A DNA stretch of 64,000 bases from Ctenosaura bakeri (lineage: Eukaryota; Chordata; Lepidosauria; Squamata; Iguanidae), in NCBI GenBank assembly GCA_948474755.1, contig CAOLHI010000962.1, forward strand, positions 1 through 64,000, written 5' to 3'. Both the position numbers and the translations under genes were made by a program. Below the pieces are notes generated by a model. That model did not search any database, was not told the DNA's origin, and saw only the letters and a list, made by a program, of their open reading frames with translations. Below, one piece after another: positions 1 through 12,510 of this stretch; position 1 is the stretch's first letter; the number at the start of each line of letters is the position of its first letter.

Positions 1-352
1 GCTGGTTTTAGCAATCTCATTGTTTTCATTTCAATTAAGCATGCACTTACTTTAACTCCCCCTTTGAACCCCATAGGAGTTCATTATTGCTGGCTTGTGC
101 TCACTGTAATTAAGAAAAATACAACCCTTTGCATAATTTATGCCCTGCAGTTCTGTTTATGAGCAGGAAAAAAAACTCTCCTTCATAAGATGTTTGGATA
201 ATCAGCCTATTCGTGACTTAGATGTGAGGGTTTAATCTATGGAATTGTTAAAGATGTTTCATCTAGGCCCTTAAGGAAGTAGAGGGGAAGAAGAAGATGA
301 AAGAAATCTTTTCGCCTTTTCGTCAGTATTCAGAACAAGTTTTTGTAGGCAA
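1..352. other. AT-rich sequence, no gene seen
   Basis: No repeat family or exon is recognised here. The first 240 bases are AT-rich and free of tandem repeats. Such sequence can be conserved non-coding DNA, but nothing visible proves it. Confidence 0.4.

Positions 353-396
<44 letters not shown>
353..396. repeat. (GAT)n microsatellite
   Basis: An uninterrupted GAT/ATG trinucleotide run, followed by a few degenerate GAC/AAC units to about 405. In one frame it gives a run of methionines, which is an artefact and not a protein. Confidence 0.95.
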
Positions 397-662
397 CGAC
401 AACGACTGAAGATTTTGTTGCCTGTTCAGCTCTTCATCAACACTGCCATCTCTTCACATTATTGGAACATGTTGAGCTTGATTCAATTTCACAAAACCAT
501 TAACACATTAAAAATGGGAACACTGATTTATTTTGCTGTAGCAAACTGGATTGTGATAGCAATTTGTTAATCCAGTAGAATATGCCTGTTAACAGGACCA
601 AAGGGGAAAAAAAGGGGAGGGAGTGGGGAGACTGAAACACTAGACATACATTATCAGGGATG

Positions 663-934
663 GGTTGTTGTGGGTTTTTCAGGCTATGAAGCTGTGTTCT
701 AGTAGTATTGGCTCCTGATGTTTCACCTGCAGCTGTGGCTGGCATCTTCAGAGGATCTGAAGACATGGAGGTGGAATGGAGAATATATACCTATGTGATC
801 CTGGGTGGGAGGGATTTGTATTTGCATTTGTGATACATTAGTGATGCAACTGGCTGTGAGATAGCCCTTTGTTGAGTGGACTAGCCCCTAGGGTTGCGTT
901 GTTAGTCAGGGTTTATGCATGACAGTTGTGTGTG
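663..934 (-). mobile_element. Penelope-like retroelement 3' remnant (probable)
   Basis: The stretch begins with GGTTGTTGTGGGTTTTTC and carries the motif pattern CTGATGTTTCACCTGCAGCT followed by GGCATCTTCAGAGG. From memory this is a very common dispersed sequence of squamate genomes that I associate with 3' ends of Penelope-like elements read on the minus strand. No reverse-transcriptase frame is left in this copy. The repeat identity is fairly sure; the superfamily name is less so. The element at 942 inserted at or near its right edge. Confidence 0.5.
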
Positions 935-941
935 CATTTAA

Positions 942-1491
942 GGCCCTTTCTGCACAAGGCTGGTGAATCAGTTTGTGCCATTTCTTACCAGATTTTCTGG
1001 GATCAAAACAAGGCGGACTTTCCCTCATTTCCTTCTGCACAGCTACTGCGTATGTTCCATTCTGATTCGGAGAAGTGCGAGTTCATGAATCCACACTATC
1101 TCTGCTGTGGCCACTCTCGCTACTCCCCTTACCCCGCCCCGTCGGCTGTGATTGGCCCTTCCCCCCATGGTTTAGTACATGGTACATGCGTGAAAGTCCA
1201 TACTACCCCCTGGCCCCTCTCATGAGCCCTCCCCTGACCACCAATTCACATTGGTGCGAATGTACGCGTCTGCACCACTGTGAAAGTACGAATCGGCTCG
1301 ATCTGGAAAATTGGAAAACCGATTTCTTCCAGTTTTCAAATAGTGTGCTTCACCACCACATGGGGGCATATTTAGTTGGAATTACGTGTGGAACGAAGAT
1401 AAATAAACTGAACCTAGTCCGCTCCAAGGTGCAGAAGACCTCTGTGGCAAGATGCATTGGCCCGTCTTAATAACCACATGCGGAAAGGGCT
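942..1491. mobile_element. Non-autonomous TIR element, PIF/Harbinger-like, TSD TAA
   Basis: Left end GGCCCTTTCTGCAC; right end is the inverted copy (CGGAAAGGGCT). Both sides are flanked by TAA, a 3-bp target duplication. The interior is GC- and CpG-richer than the surroundings and contains the subterminal motif CCGCTCCAAGGTGCAGA, shared with the elements at 30652 and 60230. No transposase frame is seen. TIRs beginning GG plus a 3-bp AT-rich TSD suggest PIF/Harbinger; that assignment is inference. Confidence 0.75.
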
Positions 1492-1787
1492 TAAGTACTA
1501 TCAGTACTGAAAAACACTAAAATCAAGACTCAAAAATACACCAGTGAACACCACTCAGACTCAGAAGGTCTCTCTACAGGAAACAATACAATGGGTTGCT
1601 AACAAATACTTAAATGCACATTCAAAGCTACTTTTTGGAGCTGTTTTGTGGCAGATTTGATGGTTTGGTGGCAATATTTTAGCTCTAAATGTTTTTTAAA
1701 AAAAATAGGGATGGGAGTGTACTGGGAGTTAAAGGCAAGCAAAAATGGCTTGGGGACTGTACTTTTTCCCTATTACTGCTTTAGGAT

Positions 1788-1895
1788 CAGCTTGGAAAAC
1801 ACATGGCCCTCCAGATGTGGTTGAACCGCAAGCAGTTCCTGGGAATTGCAATCCAACATCTGGAGGTGAACAAGATACCTGGCCTTGCTCTAGAT
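1788..1895. mobile_element. Short palindromic MITE (CCTCCAGATGT family)
   Basis: TGGCCCTCCAGATGT on the left is mirrored by ACATCTGGAGGTG on the right, with a core resembling CAGTTCCTGGGAATTGCA. Similar cores occur near 33100, 36900 and 40930. No coding capacity. Confidence 0.55.
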
Positions 1896-3476
1896 TATCT
1901 TGTTTTCAACTTCTGCTCATCCTCTTAAATCTACAGCCCAGTATTTATTGCAAAGAAAAAAAATACAAGTCTGTTGTAGAAAACAAAATGAAGAGGTATC
2001 ATGAATAATGAATATATTGTATTATAAGGCTGGTCTGGCTTTAGTTCATATAAAATCTATGTTCAGTGTGTATACTTTCTGCCCCATTTGTGAAGCCATT
2101 TTTGAATCTGATCCTTTTCTGAATAGACTTAACATTGAGCAAGAATGACATAGTCAAAGGCATCAGCTTGTCCCCCAGGGGCTGGTTATGAATCATACGT
2201 CTACATATTCCCAATTTCTTTAAAAATTGAATGTTCTGATTTTAGCAGGGACATTTTGAGTGAGTCATGCTGTAGGTGCCAGCAGCACTTGTGAAGAACA
2301 AATTTGATTCTCTTCTCAGCATTTGATTTGACAGCAAGAATTCCAATCTGTAAGTGTAAAGTTAATACTGCAAACATATCCAGTAATGCTGCATTTCCTC
2401 TATTTCTCCTTCTGCTTTAGGAAAATAAGAACTTCCAATCTCTTTTGGCTGTCAGGATGTGAGAGATGTTAAACATAAATGGAATGAGCTCTCCTAGTTG
2501 GGATCAAATGTAATGAATACATTGCAACTTTAATATGAAGATTCAGTGGAAAAGAAGAGTAAATGAATTGGGTACATGTTGAAAGTTCTTTGTTGCAAAT
2601 AATAGGAATACACAATGGTACTTTGTTTTACAGGCGCTGTTTGATTTTTCAAAATGCATACTGCCTTGAAAAATTCCAGAGGCCATGTTTTGATGAAAGT
2701 CTAGAGTGAAAGATAGTACTTCATACTTTAAAAAGAATATTATATGCTTGCTTCTGTGAGCTGCCTTAAGCTCAAAAAAGCTTCCAGTGTTGGCATAAAT
2801 TATTCTTATTATAAAGCCACAAGGAAAGCATGTACATTTTGTGTTATAGTAATAAGAGGCCATCCATGAGAAGGCTATATCGTAATACACTGCTTTAAGG
2901 CCCATTAGTCATTTAGTGACCTTGGGGCCCCTCAATCAGTCTAAATCTTACTCAATAATTTACGTTTTTGCGCTGTTGTGTTAATATTATGAGGGTAGTG
3001 GAGGCCCAAGTACCTCACACTAGACGTAATAAAGGTGTAATAACAAACACAGACAAGGATCCACTGAGTCCTTTTGCTGATGGAAGAAGCCTGTCAGCAG
3101 ATCTCAGAGGAGGCCATTATCTCTTCCTGTATGACCAATATGGGGCATTCTCCTCCTTTCTCTCTGCTAGCCCCCACCAGCCCTCCGCAGTACCCAAAAT
3201 TCTGCTCTGTTTCCTAGCTCCCTGGAGCAGATATTGAGAGCACAAACAAGCAAACATGGAAGCTTGGGCAGGGAGGTTTCTTCTTCTACAAGGATCTAAC
3301 TGGATCCTGAGCAAAGTGTGAAATTTAAACACTTCCCAGTTCTCTGCCTTTCAGACCAGAGTTCAGCTTTAACTTAGCTGGATCATGGTTTTAATCTTTG
3401 TCTTGGAAATGTAAAAATAAATAAATATATGAAACACTTAGTATGTGTATACTTGTAACCTATGCTGAGGACCTTT
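1896..3476. other. No gene recognised
   Basis: Mostly single-copy-looking, AT-rich sequence. The open frames on both strands here are short, lack recognisable motifs, and are treated as chance. Confidence 0.4.
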
Positions 3477-3695
3477 TTGTTGTTACGTGCCTTCTACTTG
3501 GCTCTGATTTATGGCAACTGTTTCATAAGTTTTTCTTGGCAAGATTTATACAGAGGAGGTTTGCAATAGCCTTCCTTTGAGGCTGAGAGAAAGTGACTTG
3601 CCCAAGATCACCCAGTTGGCTTATATGACTGAATGGTGATTCAAGCTCTTGTGTCCCAGGGTCAAACCACTCAGACACTATACCATGCTGGCTCC
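3477..3695 (-). mobile_element. Sauria-type SINE (tRNA head, Bov-B-like tail)
   Basis: Read on the minus strand it has a tRNA-like head with an A-box region (TGGTATAGTG), a degenerate B box near 3640 and the body CCCAAGATCACCCAG (plus-strand sense). It ends in the Bov-B-like tail, which on the plus strand reads TTGTTGTTACGTGCCTTC. This architecture is that of Sauria SINEs, which borrow Bov-B LINE machinery. It is a decayed copy. Confidence 0.85.
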
Positions 3696-6542
3696 ATGTA
3701 ATGGATCCTAGCACTAGCTATGGTCATTTATCACCTCAGTTGCTGGCCCTGAAAGCCAACAGAGATCTGAAGGATTTCATGTTCAGAAGCTGAGTATTTT
3801 TGCAAAAATAAGTTTATCCTGTTAGCTTGCCTTGACAACCAAAGAAATGAGTTGTCTCATTTCCGTCAGCTAAACTAGCCCAGATATTTTCAAAATTGTT
3901 ACAATACTTATGTGATCTGCTTACAGCAGGAGGAGATCAGAAATATCATCACTGGAAAGTATTTGTCCTTTCTATCCCAGAGCAGAGCTGTGTGAAATTC
4001 ATCATTTTCACCTTCTTCAAAACAAGAAATATTTTTCCTGCTATTCCATCTTGGTATTTCCAGGAAATAAGAACAAGGCACATTTCCTAGTATATTCTGT
4101 AACTGCGAAAATATAGCTCAAATATAATGACCTTTTTGTATGCGTTTTTAATAAGACTCATTTAAATAAATAGACAAAGGCAATAGATAGCTGGAACAAT
4201 AGAAATTTGCCCATCTCCTGATTTAAATAAGACTTTATTTAATTAATCTATGAGAAATAGATGCTACATAGAAGCACATAATATTGATTTATGATAATTC
4301 CACCTATCTTGGGTTATTTAATGTAGCAGATGGCAAACTGTTACAGTTCTGCAGACTGTTCAGGATGTCCCACAATCTTCATTCACTCTGGACTGCTCTT
4401 GGGTTCTTTCCTACCCTACCCCATTAATAAGTGAGAGCATGCTGATCATTTTGTGAACAGTTCAAAGGCTTCCAAATGGCAAGAAAAGCACATTATAGTG
4501 GTACAAATTAAAAATAATTATTTAAGAAACAATGTTTTGGGAGATTTCAGTGGGTAATATCAGTTCTATAGTGCCTCTCTTCCGATTGATTCAATATTGA
4601 ATGAACATTATTTGAAGCCTGGGTTCCATTTTCTAAGAGACTTCTGATTTTGTTGCACAGCATAAAGTTGGAACAGGAAGAAGTTACCTGGGATTAGTGG
4701 GTGTCACACATGTTTGGATATATGAGCTTTGGAGTCTATAGCTTCCACTACAAGTGAAAATTTCCTTTCCGTTTAATAGTCCATTGAAAAATATCCCCAA
4801 CATCACAGTTTCCCTTTCAACAACCTCTTTGTACAGTAGAACAATTCAATCATCTACAAGCTTTCCTAACTACTTTCTGAAATCAGCATCTTCAAGCCTT
4901 CTACCATAGATAGAATTGCAACCAACCCATAGATGAACCACTTTTAATAGATTTTGACTTAAATCCAATTGTGAATCTCAACTGAAATAGCCTCATTGAA
5001 TCAATGCTATTTACATAAATGTTGTCTTTATATAAGTTTTGGCTTACCATTCAGCAAATGATTAAATGGATCTACTCTAGTTGGGACAAACAATTGAGTT
5101 TACAATTCACTATCAAGCAGACAGTTCTACAGCTTTCAAGAATTTAGTGGAGATGTTGTCTTGATCTAAACTCTAGCCACATGTTTAGTTTCTTTTGCTC
5201 TCCATATTTTTTGTTGAGTTTGCATGTGGGGGGGAGGGGGATTTACATTGTATCAAAAGGAAAGTCTAGGTCTGCATGATTGTTCTATTAGCTCTGCCAG
5301 AAAATTTTTTGCAAATAAAGCCTCCAATTTCCAACAACACACAGAATCATAATTTTCAAAAGAAACAAGGACACCCAACATTACAAATTATCTTCTTAGA
5401 ACATATGGGCCAGATGCGTCTCCCTTGGAGCCGATCATTGCTAGAAATATCCCATCATCTTCAAAACAGCAGGAAGTGAATCACAGATGAAACAAGCCAG
5501 TGGGGGGAAAAATGATAAAACAAGAGCAGCTTATATATTGGCAAGTGTGTCATCTGTGATTTAAGCCTAATTTTCTATCTTTGTTTGATTCAGTGGCTGG
5601 GAGCTGTTTGTCTATAAACTAGAGAGGCTTGTGAAAACACTTATGAAATCTTAAACATTAGGATATTTTTCTTTAAAAAAAACACAAGGCATTATTGTTA
5701 ACTATGCAGACTTCAAGCAGTCACACATGTACAAAGTCCTAAGCCTGGTAATCTATGAAAGCTGAGCTCCTTGTCTGGATAAATACTAATAATCTTCTAA
5801 AGGTCAACATGAAAAAACAGGAAAGGAAGCCAAGTCAAAAGATACTTGGATTCATGGTAAACTTTTAGTTGGTGAGAGTCGCCCAGAGATCTGCACTATA
5901 GTTTTTAGGAAGTAAATAATCAAGCAGTCTGACCATGTTTTAAAACAATTTCTTGAAAACCTCAGTGTGCCAAATAACACAGAAAATCTGGTTCAGATGA
6001 TCATAAACAGAGGCCATAATTCATGAGCTGTGGTGAGCTTCAAGCTTACATGCTCTCCTGGCAAATGATTAAAAGCAGGCTGTACAGTTGCTGTGTGCTA
6101 TACCCACTTAATCTTACTCAGTCAGCTGAACACATCCAGCACATATATTCTTACATCTTTACTGTTCTTGTTGTCTCAGGCTGCAGACCCCTGGAAAATA
6201 CAGTGCCCTATCCTAAACCAATCCTGAGTAGGACTGTAGTAATAACACACACAAAATGGCCACCATATGGAAGCTAATTGAAATTACACTACAAGGAGGT
6301 TGTTGTCATAGTATGGTTGAAGGAAAAGATCTGTGGCAGTAGGTTGAATATGATCCAGTCCCTGAGGGGAGTTATTTGCATATCCACAAAGCTGGAAGGC
6401 TGGAGTACGGCTTGTATGCCACCTAGTGAAACCCTAGAATTGGAAAGAATATTCAAAAATATTTAGAAAATAGTTAAAAAACATCTTGAGAAACTCTGAT
6501 GAGAAGAACGCTGGACTGATGCGAATCTTTGCAGTTCAGGAC
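3696..6542. other. No gene recognised; AT-rich, possibly unique DNA
   Basis: Nearly 3 kb without a repeat I can name. Blocks around 4120-4260 and 4980-5070 are AT-rich and non-repetitive. They could be ordinary intergenic DNA or conserved non-coding elements. Confidence 0.35.
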
Positions 6543-6800
6543 TTATTCTGCACAAAATCCACACATCGTTGACTTGCATGTAAAAAAAAAGGATTTTCTG
6601 CCCAGAAAACATCATTCTCCTCAGATGAATTAATATTTCATTGAAATATTATTTTTCACATATACATTGCTGTTTCCTGCACAGAGAATGCTATCACTGG
6701 GAATTTATTCTGTGTAGAATCTGAACATCGTTGATTTGCATAGAAAACACTATTTTCTGTAAAGAAAACAGCATTTCTGTGTGGGAATTAATATTTTGAA
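6543..6800. repeat. Degenerate direct repeat, period about 160 bp
   Basis: Two related units start with TTATTCTG at 6543 and 6706. Both then carry CATCGTTGA(C/T)TTGCAT, a TTTTCTG block and GAATTAATATTT. A shorter related segment may follow to about 6850. This is either a small satellite-like array or the internal repeat of an unidentified element. Confidence 0.55.
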
Positions 6801-6850
6801 GTGCAGAATAGTCTGTTTTCTGTGCAAAAACAGCCATTGGCAAATTTTAT

Positions 6851-9394
6851 GCAAAATAAGTCAAAAATTGCAGATAGCCTTTAAAAAAACTGTATAGTTT
6901 TTTAAGGTTTTCTTGCAGTGGGAAGAAAATTGCTGAAATTACTCACTACTACCTTTGAGAAGAAACTTAGTGAACAATTATATCCCCAATGTAGGAATAA
7001 AGCATCCCTTACAGATACTTCTCCACTGAAGAAAGCCCTCCCTCCCCACAGGTATTCTCAAGGGATTTGGTTTCATTGAAGAACATCTCCTATTGTCAAG
7101 ATACTTTTCTAATAGTTCAAATGAAACCTCCTGCAACTTAAGCCCACACCCGTTAGATCTATGCTGCTGTCTGTTGCAGCATAAATCATTTTTTTAAACT
7201 CTCTTCTGTGATGCAACAGCCCTCCAGATATTTGAAGAGAATTATCATATATTGTGCCCCTCCTCCAGTCTGCACATACAAACAACACTCCAGCAATTTA
7301 AATTGGTCTCCACTGGCTTTTATGCAGTGGCCCTCAGTTGAACATGTCAGATTTCTAAATATTCTTAAATAACACCTTCCAACTCTCGTGATTTGGCAGC
7401 ACAATTCTGATTAATCCTCTACTGTTCCACTTTTTCAGCGGCTTCTAAAATGTCTCCATTTCTTTCTTTTCTGTTCATCAAATGCTGATCTTGCTCGGCA
7501 ATACATGTCCCAATTTTCATTTGTGAAATATTGATAGTAGATGGGAGGTGGAGATGATGAATAAAGTGAAAACCTCAGGAATGTTATGGGAACAGTTGTG
7601 ATAAGAACTGCCAGGCACAACTGCAGGATCAGTTTATTGGCAAGCTAGGTAAGAATATGGAAGGGGTGCAAAAGTCCAGGAAAGGAGTTGTTTTGCTTTG
7701 TTAACAAATCAAATTGTAGTACATGCTAACTTGAAATGTAATTGCTTATATAGCACTGCAAACCTAATACTTCCTTAGTCTTGGCAATAAGCAAGATGTG
7801 CTGTTGTTACTTCATTGTTCATGAATAAAGCTTTTGGAAACCTTTAAGCCTAACTACTGGAACCAGAGTTATCCTATACATCATACTACTGGTACTACAG
7901 TTGGAAATATTAATGTGCTTCATACATCACCCAATGGCCTTTAATTAACCCAGTAATAACATTTTGAATCAAAGAATATTTGGCAGGATGTTGGAATACT
8001 TGCAAAATGTAATGTAATTTAAATTTAATTTGTGTTAATATGATTGTGCCTATTTTTCACTTCCTGCATAATATTTTGTAATCATGCAAGATGGAAATAC
8101 TGATGAGTATGTTATATTTTAGACACTAATGTAATATTGATTAAGACATCTCATTCTGTGAGAGCCTGCTAGAAAATCCAGGCCATTAGAAATCATTTGG
8201 CAAATTCTCGAAGGAAAGATAGAAAGTCATACTGATGGCAGGCAAGTGTTTGGAAATCAAGTTTACATTTAATCATGAAGTATTCTAAGGCAAAGAATGT
8301 GTTAAAGAAAATAAATTCACTTCATACTATTAACTGCATGTGGATAAAACATACATACACTAGAGAGCTTCAAGAGCATATTGTGTACATTTGGGAATGC
8401 ATCAGATGAAATGGAATAGAGCTTATGTGGCAGGGGGATGCACATTTACTACCACTTCTCAGCCCAGCAGGGCCCCTGAGGCAATATTCAACATAAAAAA
8501 TTTTTTGAAACACAGATAGAAAAATATTTAAAAACAAATTAAAACAACTCCTTAAAATAATTTATAAATCACAGATGGTCTTTAAGTTGCCCAAAGCTTT
8601 GTCATTTTTTCAGCAACAGACTAACATGACTACTGCCCTCAGGACAGATTTAGGAAGTATCTAATTGTACTGTAAGAGGAATAACTTTAAGAACCAACAA
8701 AAAGTCAAAGGCTTTTGTGTATATACACAAAGACAGTAGATATCATATGGGAAAGAAAAGGAAGAAAATGATTGAAGATTGTCATGGTATTTGTTGTTCC
8801 ACAACACTGATTATAAAGTCCATCCTTCAATAAACCTTTTCATCTGTTGTCCATTGTTTTATCTTTTGTAATAAGTCAGTTTTGAAAGAACTGCAATATT
8901 CTGAGTTCTGTCATACCATTTAGATTTATTCAGGTTTTTGTGATATCGAAATGGGGTTGTATAACTAAAGAATTCCTAAATATAAGCAAAAATCCGTGTG
9001 AGGAATGACTTCATTTTAATACTCTTATGAACCTAGGAGCTTTTCTTCTTATGGGATTTGGCTAAGCAGCTGTCTTGGTGTTGTTCCCTCTCATCCCATG
9101 TGACTTAGTTAGGTGAGATTCAGCTGTTACTCAGTTCTGGAAAGAGTTAGATTGGGATGGAGAGATTAATAGACAAAGGAGTTGTGGAAATCATCTCAAA
9201 GGTACATGGACCATAACTTCCAGTGAAGGAGAATATACTTTCTAAAATGTATCTCCCTTTTCTCAAAATATGTATATATTTTTTTATGTCTCTTAGCTTT
9301 TTTAACAAAAAATCATGTCATTTCTCCAAAAATTTACATTAGAAGAATTATAAAGGTACTAGCTAGTTTTCTTACTACCTTGGCAAAGTATAGA
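6851..9394. other. No gene recognised
   Basis: AT-rich sequence, mostly without recognisable repeats. Around 8600-8640 there is a short motif (CAGACTAACATGACTACTGCC) of a common reptilian dispersed repeat that also appears near 17160-17195. Confidence 0.35.
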
Positions 9395-9971
9395 AAGCAT
9401 GTGGTAGAGTCCCAGCAAGATGAGGTTCTAGAGGAAACAGATTATCTAGACCTGTGTTAATCTGGCTCCAGACGTGGTTATGGGACAGAGACAGCTTTGA
9501 TTGTCTTGGTGGACAATCTGCTCCAGGAAATAGATAGCTGGAGTACATCCTTGTTGGTTCTCTGCTAGAGCTCTTAGTGATTTGAAACCATTAACTGTGG
9601 TGTCCTTTGTGAATTGGATGGACAGTTTTATGCCTGGAAGGCAGTGCTGGGGAGTGCCTGTTCCAACGCCTTGGCCATTGGCCTGTGGAATCCCTCAGGG
9701 TTCTGTTCTGTTCTTCATGCTAAACAGCTGGAAAGGGTCCTTTGGAGTTTTGAGGTTCAGAGACACTTTTATGTTGATGACACACAACCTCCTTTCTCCC
9801 TTCCACCTACTTCCAAGTAGATGACCTTAAGTTATAAATCAATGCCTGCTATCACTACTGGATAGTGATATCCAGACAGCTTAATCTAGACAGGACAGAG
9901 GTGGTCCTGCCCAATTGAAAGATAGGTGAAGGAATACAGTTTCAGCCAATGGGGTCACACTCCCCTGAGTA
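9395..9971 (+). pseudogene. L2-type LINE, reverse transcriptase remnant (5' part)
   Basis: Conceptual translation in shifting frames gives L2/CR1-type RT landmarks in the right order. First is a GYGTETAL-type block near 9480. Next comes GIPQGSVL near 9690, the conserved RT block preceding the active site. Near 9765 is the degenerate active-site region YVDDTQ, close to the usual YADDTQ. A TEVVLP block lies near 9900. Stops and frameshifts show it is dead. The same LINE resumes at 10440, after the inserted Tigger-like element. Order and spacing make the L2-like identity solid; the exact subfamily is not determined. Confidence 0.82.
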
Positions 9972-10437
9972 CAGTCAGCCCTCCACATTTGCAAGTTTGA
10001 CATTCACAGATTTGATTGTTTGCAAGTTTCTCCAACCCCTGTGCTCTCACCTCAGGTGCTTCTTTTTGGGGGAAATCTTCCCTCTTGGTAGCTTCAATCA
10101 GGCCACATAGCCCTTTAAAACCCACCTCTGGTCCTTCTCTTCCTCTACCAGTCTCTGCTTGGCCAGCTAAGGATGACTCTCTGCCCAAATTCTCAGCACC
10201 ACAAATGCTGTACCCATGTCCCACACACACCTGAGGAAGGAGGTGGGCAAGAGAGAAGTACAGGACCACCATGCCAACCATCTCCTTTCTCTGATCTGGT
10301 TTAGATCCTGGATGTCCACTTTCCCCACCCATGCCTCAGCCCCCTTCCCACAGACACATACATTTTGTTACTTGTGAATTTTTCACTTTTGCGAGGGTCC
10401 TGTGTCCCTAACCCTAGTGAATGTGGAGGGCCTAGTA
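9972..10437. mobile_element. Tigger/pogo-like non-autonomous DNA transposon
   Basis: The ends are inverted: CAGTCAGCCCTCCACATTTG on the left and, on the right, AATGTGGAGGGCC followed by TAGTA. TA flanks both sides (9970-9971 and 10438-10439), as for Tc1/mariner-superfamily insertions. It splits an L2 LINE whose translation picks up again directly after it. A related copy lies at 33449-33946 and one end of another at about 36196. Confidence 0.8.
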
Positions 10438-11040
10438 TACACGGATTCACAGTCTTGACCATGGATACCCAGTTTCTATGGTGACCAGCAGTACATTTGC
10501 ACAATTAAAGCTAGTGAGTTGGTTGTACCTGTTCCTGGAGATGGTTGATCTGGTCATGGTGACACATGCCTTTATTATATTCCATTCAGATTACAGTGAC
10601 ATGGCCATGGTCTGTGGGTGGCTGTGTATATATCTCTGATGAATGTTTAGAAACTTCAGCTGGTGTAAAGAGCCAGACTGTTGATTGAGGCTGATTACAG
10701 AGGGTACACAACACCCTTGTTGCCACATCTCCACTTTATACACATCTGTTTCCAGGCACAATTTCAAAATGTTAGCTATGACATATAAAGTTCTGTATGG
10801 CTCAGGTGATGATCATGTGAAGAATCATATTCCCTCATATGATCTTGCCCAGATTTTGAGATCTTTGGGGTGTCACTTCTCTCTGTTCTGCCACACTCAG
10901 GCCTGTCTGGTAAGACTATGGAAGAGGGTTGTGATAGATCTCCAGGCTGGCCCCACAGTTCCTAATCCTTGGGTTATTGTCATTCACCTTGCCTCTTTTC
11001 CTTTTTCGAATCCCTCCCTTGATTGCATACTTATGCCTCA
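10438..11040 (+). pseudogene. L2-type LINE, C-terminal part of ORF2
   Basis: This continues the L2 copy interrupted at 9972. Readable blocks in order are SLTMDTQ near 10455, HMPLLYSIQITVT near 10565, and FKMLAMTYKVLYGSGDD near 10765. The last resembles the conserved FKVLVLTYKALYG block of L2 ORF2. The following LRSLGCHFS and ACLVRLWKR blocks match the usual LRS..Q and (S/R)LV.. C-terminal region. Frameshifts separate some blocks. It cannot encode a working protein. Confidence 0.8.
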
Positions 11041-11289
11041 TTGATATGCAGACCAATGGAATGTTGTTCTGTGGGTTTACTGTGGTAAGTGTAAGCAGAC
11101 TCTCTATTAAAGCTTGACAAGAACAGTTGGACACAGTTGTGAAATAAAAGTTTATTAATACACAATTAGATCACACATTAACTCCTGATTTTATCATTCA
11201 CAGCTCTCCAAAACCCTGTTCATTCCCCTATCAGCCTTCTGTCAGAGACAAAACTTGATTTTGTATCCTTTCTCCCCAATGATTAACTG

Positions 11290-11430
11290 GCACCAACTAG
11301 GCTTGCCCAGCTCCTCCCTTCACAAGGGCCTTCTTGGTGGCTGCTCCCAGATGCTGGAACTTCCTTTCTAGAAAGGCTAGGGTGGTACTTTCCTAGTCCT
11401 TCTATTGGCAAGTGAACGCTTAAAAAAAAA
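11290..11430 (+). mobile_element. L2 LINE 3' end fragment
   Basis: GGCCTTCTTGGTGGCTGCTC and CAGATGCTGGAACTTCC correspond to the AF.VAAPRLWN.LP block at the L2 C terminus. A separate, unidentified segment (about 11040-11290, with an AATAAA near 11142) lies between this and the previous fragment. Confidence 0.65.
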
Positions 11431-12298
11431 AAAACTCTGGACAGTTTCTGGAAACTGACTGTTCATCAGGAATATGCATTATTTTGCATGGTCACAAAAT
11501 CTCTGAGAAGTATGTTAGTCTACTTGGCCCACAGTTGGTCACCTGTGGGCCTAACTGGGCAACTAATGAGTGGGGATTTGCACCTAGCTCTCTCTGCATC
11601 ACATCCAACAGTCTTAAGTCTTTTGTCATTGTTGTTGTTTTTATAGTTGTATCCTGCTTTTCCTCACAACAGATGACTTGCAAAAATTAAAATGGAAAGA
11701 AATAAAAATTCATATAGGTTAAAAACATACATGCAAAAATTATAGTTAAAATATCATTTGACAATCTGTAAAATTAAGAGCAATTTTAAACATATCCATT
11801 AAAAAATCAAGATATAAATACAGCACAACTCACCATTAAAAAACCAGGTGCAAATCTCCATTCACTGATTGGCCAGTTAAGCTAACAAGTGGCCAGATGG
11901 TCTAACTGGGCCAAAAAGACTAGCATACCTGTCTGGGATTTTGTGATGATAAAATTTAGCTGACGTAAAATCTACATCCCTTGGAAACAGGCAGAGTTAA
12001 ATTTTGAAACATGTTGGCAATGAAGAATCCTTTTTTTCCCCTTCATTTTTTGCCCAAGTTTTCTGCTAAGAATTAGGACCAAACTAAATGTGATACATCT
12101 GCCATTCATATGTCTGTCCCATTTCCATATGAACTGTGTATGTGCAGGGGGTTGTATTAACAGTAAAAGAAATACACAGGGATGAGGTGGTGCTCTCTCC
12201 CACTGTTCATTGCACCACATTCCCCTCTGTCTCTTACTTCAGGCAGTTTTCTTTCTGATACATTTCCAGTATCAAACTCAGGAGAAGAAAAAAGTTCA
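11431..12298. other. No gene; possible LINE/SINE tail near 11620-11860
   Basis: TTGTTGTTTTTATAGTTGTATCCTGC (11628 on) followed by A-rich sequence resembles the reversed 3' tail of an L2-mobilised element. The rest is unassigned. Confidence 0.35.
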
Positions 12299-12510
12299 TG
12301 GCACCAAAGTGGTGTAGTGACCAGAGTGCTGGATTAAGATTGTGGAGATGCAGATTCAAATCCCCATGCGGCCATGACTAATGGGTTCCACAGTGGATGA
12401 GCTTGGGTTAGTTACTCTCTTTGAGTCTAACTTAACTCACAATGTTGTTATGAGGATAAAAAACAGGAGAAAGAACATGGTGGAAAGAAGCCTTGAGCAC
12501 TCCTTAAAAG
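12299..12510 (+). mobile_element. tRNA-derived SINE
   Basis: An A-box-like AGTGGTGTAGTG at about 12309 and a B-box-like AGATTCAAATC at 12352 are spaced as in a tRNA promoter. A squamate SINE body follows (TTGGGTTAGTTACTCTC, then CACAATGTTGTTATGAGGAT), ending in GCCTTGAGCACTCC. Sequence decay shows it is old. Confidence 0.8.

Noticed and set aside
297..503. Frame with a polymethionine run
   Set aside because: Made by the (GAT)n microsatellite.
12299..12375. tRNA gene
   Set aside because: A- and B-box-like sequences belong to a SINE head; no plausible cloverleaf acceptor pairing, and a SINE body follows.
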